DNA from: Calditrichota bacterium
Lineage (GTDB): Bacteria; Zhuqueibacterota; Zhuqueibacteria; Zhuqueibacterales; Geothermadaptataceae
NCBI GenBank assembly: GCA_008501765.1
Contig: QQUE01000002.1
Location: 1,238,336 to 1,302,335, forward strand
Direction of reading: 5' to 3'
Length of the DNA stretch: 64,000 nucleotides
Under the pieces are notes generated by a model, which saw only the letters and a program-made list of their open reading frames with translations, was not told the origin of the DNA and searched no databases. Shown piece after piece: positions 8,933-17,002 of the stretch. The translations under genes and the position numbers were made by a program. The first letter of the stretch is position 1. Each line of letters begins with the position of its first letter.

Positions 8933-8980
8933 GGAATATCCTTCTGATCTTTAAGGTGCTCATTTTTTAGAGAATGAAAA

Positions 8981-10225
8981 ATGACGGTAAAAAAATTAAT
9001 TGCCATTGTAATCATCTACATTTTGACGTTTATTGCCTGGATGATACTCGGTGCGTCTAATTGGGCACGCACAGATAAAGCATTTAAGAGTCTTAGAGAT
9101 GAAGTTAGCAATCTTTATGGTGATGCCGTTATAATTAATGCCCCGAAATGCTATTTAGAGGAAACTAAAGATCGAGAAGAAATTATAGCAGGGAACAAAG
9201 TAAGTAAAATATATCACGAAACGATCGACTATGAATTATCAAAATCAGAGATTCTGATAGATATCAGCTTAGATCAAAGAAAAAAGGGAAACCTATGGTT
9301 TCCAACATTTAAAACGAAATTTAGTGGTAACTATGAGTTTGAAATTAAAAATCCCAGGATGGAAAGCAGTTTTAAATATTATATTTATTCGACATTGGGT
9401 TCATCTAATTCCATATATAATAATATTCAATTATCAATAAATGATAAAAAAATCACCAATGTACTCCCGCTGATTAAAAAGAAGGCTATAGAAATAATAC
9501 CTCCTGATGACGGGATTGTTAAATTAGCCATTAGCTATGAATGCACTGGAATGGAGAAGCTGATGTATTATATTTCCCCAAACCAGGAAGATCTTAGCCA
9601 AATAAACAATTTCAAATTGCAACTTCGGACGGACTTCGAAAATTTTGATTTCGCACAAAATATGATGTCCCCAACAGAGAAGAATAAAATTGAAAATGGG
9701 TATAAATTGCTTTGGCAATTCGATAAATCAATTACAGGCAAAGATATTGGTGTCATTATCCCCAATAAATTGAATCCTGGGGAAATAGTAAGTCGGGTCG
9801 CTTTTTTCGCACCAATATCCTTATTGTTTTTTATAATTGTCTTGTTTGTGATTTCTATAGTACTTGATACGAATATTCATCCAATGAACTATTTCTTTTT
9901 GGCGGCAACATTTTTTTCTTTTCATCTTATGTTTTCATATTTCTCAGATCATCTTAATATTTATATAACATTTATAATCGCATCATTTGTATCGCTAATA
10001 TTGACAGTTACATACTTACGAACGTTTACGCCAACACGTTTAGCTTATATTTATGCCCCTTTGACACAACTTATATATTTGATAGTATTTTCTTATTCAT
10101 TTTTCTTCAAAGGAATGACGGGTGTTATTGTAACTGTTTGTTCTGTGATCACACTTTTTATTTTAATGCAAGTGACAGCAAAAGTTAACTGGGAAGAAGT
10201 ATTTGGTAAAAATCAAACCAATTAA
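8981..10225 (+). CDS. CreD-like inner-membrane protein
   Basis: 414-aa membrane protein. One membrane segment lies at residues 4-24, then about 240 residues of extracytoplasmic beta-rich sequence, then six hydrophobic segments from about residue 265 to 400. The membrane part (IHPMNYFFLAATFFSFH, then FSDHLNIYITFIIASF and ILTVTYLRTF) fits the CreD inner-membrane family, which has the same topology of one N-terminal helix, a large periplasmic domain and a C-terminal helical bundle. The role of CreD is poorly defined (envelope stress in enterobacteria). No CreBC pair is adjacent. The gene is clearly AT-richer than its flanking genes, suggesting different ancestry or relaxed constraint. Confidence 0.6.
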   Translation: MTVKKLIAIVIIYILTFIAWMILGASNWARTDKAFKSLRDEVSNLYGDAVIINAPKCYLEETKDREEIIAGNKVSKIYHETIDYELSKSEILIDISLDQRKKGNLWFPTFKTKFSGNYEFEIKNPRMESSFKYYIYSTLGSSNSIYNNIQLSINDKKITNVLPLIKKKAIEIIPPDDGIVKLAISYECTGMEKLMYYISPNQEDLSQINNFKLQLRTDFENFDFAQNMMSPTEKNKIENGYKLLWQFDKSITGKDIGVIIPNKLNPGEIVSRVAFFAPISLLFFIIVLFVISIVLDTNIHPMNYFFLAATFFSFHLMFSYFSDHLNIYITFIIASFVSLILTVTYLRTFTPTRLAYIYAPLTQLIYLIVFSYSFFFKGMTGVIVTVCSVITLFILMQVTAKVNWEEVFGKNQTN

Positions 10226-10255
10226 TGAACCTTTGCTTTGAAAGATAGAAATAAA

Positions 10256-11149
10256 ATGAAAAAAATAGTTTTAGTTTTATTAATTTTTCCTGCTTTACTC
10301 GTGGCTCAAGCCGGTTCAACCGGTTTGGCTTTGCTAAAAATCGGCATCGGTGGACAGGGCGCAGCTTTGGGGGAATCTGTTGTGGCCGGTGACAACGGTG
10401 CCTTGGCGACTTATTGGAACCCGGCTGGATTGGCCAATGCGCAGGACGAAATCGTTTTTGGCCATTCGGAGTGGCTGCAGGATGTAAGCTACGAATTTAT
10501 TGCCATGAAATTTAACGGCTACGGCGCCAGCTGGGGGTTGCTGTTGCAAGTGCAAAATGTAGAAAAAATCATGCACCGCACAAAAGCGACGGCAGAGCCT
10601 CTTTCCACTTTTTCGGAGCATGAAATCGTCACCGGTTTAAGTTATGCGCGGTCTCTTAATTCAGATCTGTCAGTCGGTGCGACAGCAAAATTTATTAGCG
10701 AGCGCCATTTCAGTTATGTTTCAAAAGGCGCGGCGCTGGATTTGGGCGCACAATATAAATTAAATCAAATCAAAGGTGTCGAATTGGGCGCATCGGTGCA
10801 CAATCTGGGAAAATTGAGTGAGTTGCGGGATGAACCGACAAAATTACCAGCCTTGTTTCGTGCCGGATTGTCCTACGCTCCGGATGCAAAAATAATGCAA
10901 GCTAATATGCGCGTTTTAGCCGGATTCACCAAGATTTTTGATAATGATTCCTTCGCTGGCTTTGGCCTGGAGGCGGTGGCGAAAAATGTACTGGCTTTGC
11001 GCCTCGGATATCAGGCAGGCCGGGAAGCACAATCCGTCACCGGCGGCGTGGGAATAATATTTAATCGCTATCAGTTTGACTATGCCTATGTGCCATTCTC
11101 GTTTGATCTTGGCGATACGCACCGCTTGTCGTTTACGTTAGTGCTTTAA
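10256..11149 (+). CDS. PorV/PorQ (UPF0164) family outer-membrane protein
   Basis: 297-aa second PorV-like protein. Signal peptide ends LLVAQ; the signature LLKIGIGGQGAALGES with ATYWNPAGLAN follows at residues ~29-63, then alternating barrel strands and an aromatic end (HRLSFTLVL). The frame is open from TTG 10238, but ATG 10256 starts at the signal peptide. It sits 30 bp after the CreD-like gene. Only about 22% of positions look shared with the copy at 7899 on visual alignment outside the signature, so this is an old paralogue rather than a recent duplicate; I have not computed identity. Confidence 0.85.
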   Translation: MKKIVLVLLIFPALLVAQAGSTGLALLKIGIGGQGAALGESVVAGDNGALATYWNPAGLANAQDEIVFGHSEWLQDVSYEFIAMKFNGYGASWGLLLQVQNVEKIMHRTKATAEPLSTFSEHEIVTGLSYARSLNSDLSVGATAKFISERHFSYVSKGAALDLGAQYKLNQIKGVELGASVHNLGKLSELRDEPTKLPALFRAGLSYAPDAKIMQANMRVLAGFTKIFDNDSFAGFGLEAVAKNVLALRLGYQAGREAQSVTGGVGIIFNRYQFDYAYVPFSFDLGDTHRLSFTLVL

Positions 11150-11189
11150 ACTATCACGACGGATATTGCTTGAAGGAAGGGGGATTTTT

Positions 11190-11672
11190 ATGTTTTCGAA
11201 ACTAAAAATTATTCTGACTTTATTTACGTTTTCGGCTTGCGCCCATTATCATTCCGTTGGAACGCAATCAACAGATTTAGAAATTGCAAAAATAAATGCG
11301 CAGTTGGCCGGAAAACGAGCTTATGTAAAACTACGTTCGGGAGAAAAATTTTGGGCAAAGAATGTCCAATTCAATGGCGAGTATAATTTTTCAAAAAAGG
11401 ATACTCTGGCGAGTGAACGAATTGAGAAAGTGGAGTCTATTCAAATTAAAAATTATAAGAGAGGTGCCTGGGAAGCCCTGAAGTATGGTTTTATAAGCGG
11501 AGCATCGGCAGGGGGAATTTTGGGTATTGCTATTTACGCTACCTATATTCCACAACCGCAATATTTAATAGGAATGCCCCTGATGTTCGGTGGCATTTGG
11601 TCGTTTCTTGGACTTAGTGCTGGTGGGATCAATGGTGCAGACGAAATTATACATATTGCTCATATTAAATAA
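11190..11672 (+). CDS. Small lipoprotein with glycine-zipper segment
   Basis: 160-aa predicted lipoprotein, lipobox FSAC around residue 17. The middle (VKLRSGEKFWAKNV ... RIEKVESIQI) looks like a small beta-barrel/SH3-like unit seen in FCB lipoproteins. A Gly-rich hydrophobic stretch (GFISGASAGGILGIAIYATY, then MFGGIWSFLGLSAGG) could insert in a membrane. The start is ATG 11190, with GGAAGGGGG just upstream. Composition is AT-rich like the CreD-like gene. No function can be named. Confidence 0.65.
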   Translation: MFSKLKIILTLFTFSACAHYHSVGTQSTDLEIAKINAQLAGKRAYVKLRSGEKFWAKNVQFNGEYNFSKKDTLASERIEKVESIQIKNYKRGAWEALKYGFISGASAGGILGIAIYATYIPQPQYLIGMPLMFGGIWSFLGLSAGGINGADEIIHIAHIK

Positions 11673-11702
11673 ATATAAATTTCTATTTTTAAAGGAAATA
11701 AC

Positions 11703-13292
11703 ATGCACAAACAAAAGCATGTATTAACTCTCATTTCTGGCATCGTAATCGGTTTGCTGATGGCGATTTTGCTGCAACCGGTCTCCGGATTGTCCGGAGG
11801 AAATCTGCTTTTTCATTTGCAGCGATTCGCGGAGGTTATCACGGATGTTTCCGGCCTTTATGTGGAAGAAGTTGATCCCGAAAAATTAGTCAATAAGGCC
11901 ATTGAAGGCATGTTGAAAGAGCTGGATCCACACACCGTTTTTATCCCAAAAGAAGAACTGGCAGATGTAGTTGAGCGGTTTGAGGGTCACTTTGAAGGCA
12001 TCGGGATTGAGTTTATTATTCAAAATAAATACCCCACAGTGGTTTCCCCGATTGCTGATTCTCCATCGGATCGCCTTGGGTTGCGGCCGGGTGACCGGAT
12101 CATTGAAATCGCCGGGCAGTCTACTTATGATTTCACCGAGGAGCAGGTGATGGAGCATTTACGCGGGCCACGCGACTCAGTGGTGGAAATTGTGATTGAA
12201 CGGCATGGCGAAGACCAGCCATTGCCTTTTCATATTCGCCGTGCTCAAATCTCTATTTTCAGTATCCTGGCAGATTTCATGCTCGACGAGGAAACCGGTT
12301 ATATCAAATTAACACGATTTTCCCGCACGACTGAAAGCGAGTTCATCACGGCGCTGGAGAAACTTCAGCACGATGGGATGAAAAAACTGATCCTCGATTT
12401 GCGCTACAATGGTGGGGGTTTTTTGGATCAGGCTGTGGCCATCGTAAGTAAATTTCTTCAGCCAGGGCAACAGATCGTGTTCACAAAAGGAAGAATCCCG
12501 CAGGCAAACGAAGAATATCATGCCGAGGAAATTGAATTTCATCTACAGGATATGCCGCTTATTGTTCTAATCAACCATGGCTCGGCAAGCGCCTCGGAAA
12601 TTGTTGCGGGAGCAATTCAGGACTGGGATCGCGGGCTGGTTGTTGGTGAGCGCAGCTTTGGAAAAGGCCTCGTGCAGCGGCAAGTTGGGCTCAAAGACGG
12701 GGCAGCAATTCGTGTAACTGTTGCTCGCTATTTCACGCCCAGTGGCCGGTTGATTCAGCGATCATTTGAGAATGGCCATGAACAATATTATAAAGATGGC
12801 TGGACCAGCACAGATAGTGTGAATCGGGCCGATATGGCGAGCGAAAAATATTATACGGAGGCAGGCCGTGTTGTTTTTGGTGGCGGCGGGATTCGCCCCG
12901 ACGTCATCTCAAAAGCCGATACGATTACCTCTTTTACTGCGTCATTAATTCGCAATCGGGTATTTTTTGAGTTCGCCAGTGATTTTGCTGCCAAAAATCC
13001 TGATCTGAAAACATCTCCGAATAATTTCTTGCAGAATTTTTCAGTTTCCACCAACCAACTTATGGCATTCCGCAATTTAGTCAAATCTAAGGAACTAACT
13101 ATTGAAGAGCCCTCCTGGGAGCTTGATAAAGCCTTTATTAAATTGCGCATCAAGAGTGAAATAGCCCGAAATTTATGGGACAGCAAGATCTACTATCTAA
13201 TGGAAGCCCACGGAGACAAACAGCTGCAAAACGCCATTCAGCTTTTCGAAAAAATAGCTGATATATTGCCATCTACTCCTGAAAAAAAGTAG
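11703..13292 (+). CDS. S41 family C-terminal processing peptidase
   Basis: 529-aa CtpA/Prc-type serine protease, exported or anchored by an N-terminal hydrophobic segment (residues 9-32). Order: helical cap, PDZ domain at about 85-175 (GIGIEFIIQ, RPGDRIIEIAG), then the catalytic core. The Ser-Lys pair is visible: Ser296 in GSASASEI and Lys321 in SFGKGLVQ with Gln325. These proteases trim C-termini of envelope proteins. The C-terminal 130 residues are the helical extension seen in larger CTPs. It starts 30 bp after the small lipoprotein with AAAGGAA upstream, and is separated from exbB by an independent promoter. Confidence 0.93.
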   Translation: MHKQKHVLTLISGIVIGLLMAILLQPVSGLSGGNLLFHLQRFAEVITDVSGLYVEEVDPEKLVNKAIEGMLKELDPHTVFIPKEELADVVERFEGHFEGIGIEFIIQNKYPTVVSPIADSPSDRLGLRPGDRIIEIAGQSTYDFTEEQVMEHLRGPRDSVVEIVIERHGEDQPLPFHIRRAQISIFSILADFMLDEETGYIKLTRFSRTTESEFITALEKLQHDGMKKLILDLRYNGGGFLDQAVAIVSKFLQPGQQIVFTKGRIPQANEEYHAEEIEFHLQDMPLIVLINHGSASASEIVAGAIQDWDRGLVVGERSFGKGLVQRQVGLKDGAAIRVTVARYFTPSGRLIQRSFENGHEQYYKDGWTSTDSVNRADMASEKYYTEAGRVVFGGGGIRPDVISKADTITSFTASLIRNRVFFEFASDFAAKNPDLKTSPNNFLQNFSVSTNQLMAFRNLVKSKELTIEEPSWELDKAFIKLRIKSEIARNLWDSKIYYLMEAHGDKQLQNAIQLFEKIADILPSTPEKK

Positions 13293-13360
13293 ATTATATT
13301 ATAAAAATTGAAACCAGAATACAAGCTTTGTATTATCACTAAAGACACAGTTTGTCAGGC

Positions 13361-13382
13361 AAAAAAGAGTTGACTCTTTTTT
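13361..13382. promoter_or_regulatory. Perfect 10-bp palindrome over the exbB -35 box
   Basis: AAAAAAGAGT, TG, ACTCTTTTTT: a perfect inverted repeat with a 2-bp centre. The -35 hexamer TTGACT (13370-13375) lies in its middle. Could be an operator that blocks RNA polymerase, or a weak AT-rich terminator for the protease gene. No Fur-box match is apparent. Confidence 0.5.
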
Positions 13383-13398
13383 AAATTATTTCTATTAT
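13370..13398 (+). promoter_or_regulatory. Sigma-70 promoter for the exbB operon
   Basis: TTGACT at 13370-13375, 17-bp spacer, TATTAT at 13393-13398. Predicted start near 13405, about 70 bp before the exbB ATG at 13474, whose ribosome-binding site GGGAGGA lies at 13458-13464. Confidence 0.65.
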
Positions 13399-13473
13399 GA
13401 CTAATATTTTTCGTAGAAATTAATAGCTCATTGCTGCGTTTTACTTACTAATTAATCGGGAGGATTTTTTAGA

Positions 13474-14103
13474 ATGGAAGTTAGTTTAATTCAACTCTAT
13501 AACGATGGCGGCGGCTTCATGCATCCGATTCTTGCTCTTCTTATTTTTGGTCTGGCCATTAGTATTGAACGAGTAATCACCTTGACAAGAGCTTCTGTCA
13601 ACAATCAAAAATTTATTTCGCGGATTAAAGAATCTTTGACAGATGGTGGAATCGCGGCTGCTACTGAAGTATGCTCCAATACACGCGGTCCCGTTGCTTC
13701 GATTTTTCATGCCGGTCTCCTGCGTGTTGACCGGGGAATTGAGCATGTTGAAAAAGCTGTAATGAACGCCGGTTCGATTGAAATGGCCTTCCTTGAAAAA
13801 AATCTGATTTGGCTTTCCACGGTAATCGCTGTTGCGCCCATGCTTGGTTTTATGGGAACTGTCTGGGGTATGATCATCGCTTTTCAGGATATTGCTGCAG
13901 CGAACGATATTAGCCCGGCAATTGTTGCAGGTGGTATTTCTACCGCGCTGCTTACGACCCTGATGGGACTAATCGTCGCTACAATAATTCAATTATTGCA
14001 CAATTACTTTATCTCACGAATTGATAAACTTATTGTTGATATGGAAGAAAGTTCAACCGAACTGGTTGATACCTTAATCGAAATGCAAGCTTCTAACAAG
14101 TAA
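13474..14103 (+). CDS. exbB: ExbB/TolQ-family proton channel
   Basis: 209-aa MotA/TolQ/ExbB family protein, the pentameric inner-membrane proton channel that powers TonB. Three hydrophobic segments at about residues 17-35, 112-135 and 150-172 match ExbB topology. The conserved core is present: WLSTVIAVAPMLGFMGTVWGMI near residue 110 (given as positions 109-130) and GGISTALLTTLMGLIVA near 155. It is the first gene of an ordered exbB-exbD-exbD-tonB operon with short spacers (15, 16 and 8 bp). Confidence 0.93.
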   Translation: MEVSLIQLYNDGGGFMHPILALLIFGLAISIERVITLTRASVNNQKFISRIKESLTDGGIAAATEVCSNTRGPVASIFHAGLLRVDRGIEHVEKAVMNAGSIEMAFLEKNLIWLSTVIAVAPMLGFMGTVWGMIIAFQDIAAANDISPAIVAGGISTALLTTLMGLIVATIIQLLHNYFISRIDKLIVDMEESSTELVDTLIEMQASNK

Positions 14104-14118
14104 TCAGGAGCTTATAAT

Positions 14119-14520
14119 ATGCTGGTAGATAAGAAAAAAAAGCGGGAAGCTCAGGTGCCGACCTCCTCATTGGCCGACATTGCGTTTCTCATACTCATCT
14201 TCTTCCTTATCTCTTCAACAATGGATGTTGACAAAGGTGTGACTCTCACACTTCCGGGTATTGAACAGGAAAAGAAAATTAAGCAGAAAAACATCTCAAA
14301 TATCCTGATCAGTGCTGAAGGAAATGTAATGTTCGATGAACAGCTTGTTGAGATTCCTGTTATTAGGGAAATTGTGCGGGAAAAATTGTTTGAAAATGAA
14401 AATCAAATTTTTTCGCTAAAACCTGTTGCTGACACGGAGTATGAAGTATATATTCGTGTGCTCGATCAAATTAAACAGGGTGGTGCGAAGAAGATTTCAT
14501 TAGCTGAACCCGATTTTTAG
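14119..14520 (+). CDS. exbD: ExbD-family biopolymer transport protein, first copy
   Basis: 133-aa ExbD. Cytoplasmic N-terminus, then VPTSSLADIAFLILIFFLISS: the key Asp of the membrane helix (D in LADIAF, about residue 17) and the single helix are visible. The periplasmic part is the usual small domain (ISNILISAEGNVMFD). ExbD dimers sit in the ExbB pore and carry protons to energise TonB. It is paired with a second ExbD 16 bp downstream; such tandem, non-identical ExbD genes are common in FCB bacteria and may form heterodimers. Confidence 0.9.
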   Translation: MLVDKKKKREAQVPTSSLADIAFLILIFFLISSTMDVDKGVTLTLPGIEQEKKIKQKNISNILISAEGNVMFDEQLVEIPVIREIVREKLFENENQIFSLKPVADTEYEVYIRVLDQIKQGGAKKISLAEPDF

Positions 14521-14536
14521 AGGTAGGTATAATACT

Positions 14537-14953
14537 ATGATGAAATTTAACAAAAAATCTACAGTCGATAGTGAAGTGCCTACTTCATCGCTTCCGGATA
14601 TTGTGTTTCTTTTGCTTATCTTTTTTATGGTAACGACTGTTTTTAAGGAGTTTACCGGATTGCAAGTAAAATTGCCAACAGCAAAAGAGATCACAAAGTT
14701 GCCTGGAAAACGTGATGTAGCCCATATTTGGGCTGATCGAAGAGGCCTTATTTCTATCGATGACAAAATCGTCGAAGTCCCAGAAATTCAAGGTGTTATG
14801 TGGGAACTTCGAAGCCGGGCCATCAACCCGATTCGTGTCAGTTCAATGCGAATTGATAAAAAAGTAAAAATGAAAACCGTTACTGATATCCAGCAGCAAT
14901 TGCGAAAAGCGGATTGCCTGGCTATTAACTATTCTGCGAAAGTTGGTTCTTAG
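14537..14953 (+). CDS. exbD: ExbD-family biopolymer transport protein, second copy
   Basis: 138-aa second ExbD with VPTSSLPDIVFLLLIFFMVTT: same membrane helix and essential Asp as the first copy, but a Pro before the Asp. The periplasmic domain differs (LPTAKEITKLPGKRD, HIWADRRGLISID). The frame starts with ATG ATG; either could be used. Lies between the first exbD and tonB, so a component of the same energy-transducing complex. Confidence 0.9.
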   Translation: MMKFNKKSTVDSEVPTSSLPDIVFLLLIFFMVTTVFKEFTGLQVKLPTAKEITKLPGKRDVAHIWADRRGLISIDDKIVEVPEIQGVMWELRSRAINPIRVSSMRIDKKVKMKTVTDIQQQLRKADCLAINYSAKVGS

Positions 14954-14961
14954 GAGGTAGT

Positions 14962-15603
14962 ATGAAGAACAAAAGTCCCGAAGCTGACCTCCGTGTCCGT
15001 TACAGAAAACTGATGGAACTGGGAATGATCGGTAGCTTGACGTTCATCCTAATCAGTTTTCTGGCATTTCGTTCCGGAGAAATCAAAAAAAGAAATCTTG
15101 ATATCCCGGATCAAATAATCAAAATGGAAGAAATTCCACAAACGGAGCAAGTAAAACGGCAACCACCACCTCCACGTCCGTCGGTCGCTGTACCAACAGA
15201 AGACGAAGATGTGGATGACGACGAAACCATCGATGAGACCGACATCAATTTTGATGAGATTCCACCACCACCAGAAGAGCCTCCGGTTGATGAAAGCGCG
15301 CAAATATTTGTTGCTTTCGATACAGCCCCCGCTCCCATCGGTGGATTTCCTGCGATTCAGAAAAAATTGAGGTATCCGGACATTGCACGCAAAGCTGGAA
15401 TCGAAGGTCGAGTAATTGTCAATGTGCTGGTTGGTACCGATGGAACAGTAAAAGATACACGAATCTTGAAATCACTGGGGCACACCGGATGCGATGAAGC
15501 AGCAATTAGCGCAATAAAAGCTGTTCGCTGGACGCCCGCGAAACAGCGTGACCGCGCCGTACAGGTCTGGGTTGGTATTCCGGTTATCTTTAGGTTGAAA
15601 TAG
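14962..15603 (+). CDS. tonB: TonB-family energy transducer
   Basis: 213-aa TonB. A membrane anchor at about residues 21-38, then a proline/acid-rich spacer (QPPPPRPSVAVP, DEIPPPPEEPPVDE) that spans the periplasm, and the C-terminal TonB domain from about residue 125: YPDIARKAGIEGRVIVNVLV, TVKDTRILKSLG, DEAAISAIKAVRWTPAKQ and VWVGIPVIFRL. It couples the ExbBD proton channel to outer-membrane receptors such as the one at 55268. The start has GGAGG eight bases upstream. Last gene of the operon; a hairpin terminator follows. Confidence 0.93.
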   Translation: MKNKSPEADLRVRYRKLMELGMIGSLTFILISFLAFRSGEIKKRNLDIPDQIIKMEEIPQTEQVKRQPPPPRPSVAVPTEDEDVDDDETIDETDINFDEIPPPPEEPPVDESAQIFVAFDTAPAPIGGFPAIQKKLRYPDIARKAGIEGRVIVNVLVGTDGTVKDTRILKSLGHTGCDEAAISAIKAVRWTPAKQRDRAVQVWVGIPVIFRLK

Positions 15604-15623
15604 ATATTCTTTTTATTATCTTT

Positions 15624-15652
15624 AAAGCGGCACTTTGTGTCGCTTTTTTTTT
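15624..15652 (+). terminator. Rho-independent terminator after tonB
   Basis: AAAGCG-GCAC-TTT-GTG-T-CGC followed by a run of T. The hairpin ends the exbB-tonB operon 21 bp after the stop. Confidence 0.75.
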
Positions 15653-15688
15653 GCCTGCTTTTGCTGCACAACCGGATAGACGGAAAAT

Positions 15689-16216
15689 ATGCAAAATGAG
15701 ACGAACCTGAAAATTACGTTTGTTGCCTTGCTGCTCTCATTGTCAATGGTTGGATGTTACAATCCATTTTCGCCGGCTCTTGACCAAAGCGAAGGCGATG
15801 TCCCGTTCATAACCGAGCAAAAAACACCGGAAGATTTTTTCCAAAATTTTCGTTATGCTTACACTTTTAAGGATTCTCTGGTCTATTCGGATTTGCTGGA
15901 TAGCAGTTTTACATTCCAGTATTTTAATCCCGATATTGGGGAATCAGGCGCATTCGATTCCTGGCGCCGAAACGTGGAATTGAGAACGACAGGGCAGTTG
16001 CTCCGCACTTTTGATACGATAGATTTGACCTGGTACCGTATTTTTTTTGAATCTGAGGAGAGCAACAGCGAAAAAAAAGTATACCGGGACTTTCGACTTA
16101 CGCTTATCAATGGCGATGAAAATATATCACTTTATGGTTCGGCGTTATTTACGCTCGTCAAGAATGAAGATCAAAAGTGGCGCATTAAGTTATGGGTCGA
16201 TGAAACAAATTACTAA
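15689..16216 (+). CDS. Lipoprotein of the C-NPF family, NTF2-like body
   Basis: 175-aa predicted lipoprotein with lipobox MVGC (Cys about residue 23) and YNPF right after the Cys. The body resembles an NTF2-like/nuclear transport factor fold: helix EDFFQNFRYAYTFKD, then SLVYSDLLDSSFTFQYF, and a terminal strand pair GSALFTLV ... WRIKLWVDE. The lipoprotein at 113 shares C-x-NPF and the terminal pattern. It sits just after the tonB terminator, in front of the ECF sigma gene. Role unknown; an envelope function is inferred. Confidence 0.7.
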   Translation: MQNETNLKITFVALLLSLSMVGCYNPFSPALDQSEGDVPFITEQKTPEDFFQNFRYAYTFKDSLVYSDLLDSSFTFQYFNPDIGESGAFDSWRRNVELRTTGQLLRTFDTIDLTWYRIFFESEESNSEKKVYRDFRLTLINGDENISLYGSALFTLVKNEDQKWRIKLWVDETNY

Positions 16217-16373
16217 TTTTAATACTAAATTGTTGATTTGTGGGAATACAACAAAAAATCTCTGTGTTTCGCAATGGGAAAGTTATTATTTAAGCTTAAT
16301 AATCTCCAGCCGGATAAATTAGTTTAAAGTAATTTTCGCCTTGCCCCACTATTCGAAAAAATGAAGGAGAACG

Positions 16374-16967
16374 ATGATCTGGGGTAACAGAAATGAGCAG
16401 GAACTAAAACGTCATTTTGAAGAAATTGCTTACCAGTACATGGATATTTTGTATGGAACAGCTTTGAAAATGACGAAGGATCCTGTTGAGGCAGAAGACC
16501 TCGTGCAGGATACCTATTTACGGGCTTACCGATTTTTTAATAAATTTGAAGAAGGCACAAATTTTAAGGCCTGGATTTTTAAGATACTCACAAATACGTT
16601 TATCAATAAATATCGGAAAAAAGCCAAGCAGCCGCACCAGGTCGATTTTGATAAGGTTGAATTTTTATACGCAGATGATCAAAAAGAAAATAGCCCGGAT
16701 AATGTCCGGAACCTTGATAATGATATTTATCAAAAGCTTTTTGATGACAAGATCAACGATGCCCTCGATAAACTTTCGGATGAATTTCGCATGGTCGTTT
16801 TGCTATGCGATGTCCATGGTTTCGCTTATAAGGAAATCTCGGAGATAGCAAGTATTCCGATAGGAACTGTTATGTCTCGATTGTCTCGTGGACGCAAACA
16901 ATTGCAGGGTTTGCTGTTGGAATATGCAGAACAAGAAGGATTTATCAAGAAGCGGAGTAGTAATTAA
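16374..16967 (+). CDS. ECF-type RNA polymerase sigma factor
   Basis: 197-aa RpoE-like sigma factor. Region 2: YMDILYGTALKMTKDPVEAEDLVQDTYLRAY with the FKAWIFKILTNTFINKYRKK block (positions ~22-85). Region 4: DALDKLSDEFRMVVLLCDVHGFAYKEISEIASIPIGTVMSRLSRGRKQL (positions ~130-178), the HTH. ATG 16374 has AAGGAGA three bases upstream. The anti-sigma gene follows 35 bp later, so this is a sigma/anti-sigma pair responding to a periplasmic or envelope signal. Between regions 2 and 4 is a charged linker of about 50 residues. Confidence 0.92.
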   Translation: MIWGNRNEQELKRHFEEIAYQYMDILYGTALKMTKDPVEAEDLVQDTYLRAYRFFNKFEEGTNFKAWIFKILTNTFINKYRKKAKQPHQVDFDKVEFLYADDQKENSPDNVRNLDNDIYQKLFDDKINDALDKLSDEFRMVVLLCDVHGFAYKEISEIASIPIGTVMSRLSRGRKQLQGLLLEYAEQEGFIKKRSSN

Positions 16968-17002
16968 TCTGCAAAAATTTTACTATGATTTGAGAGGTTA
17001 GA

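Noticed and set aside
16217-16373. Possible autoregulated ECF promoter (GGGAATACAAC) upstream of the sigma gene
   Set aside because: The -35-like GGAATAC has no convincing -10 partner and the consensus of this ECF group is unknown to me.
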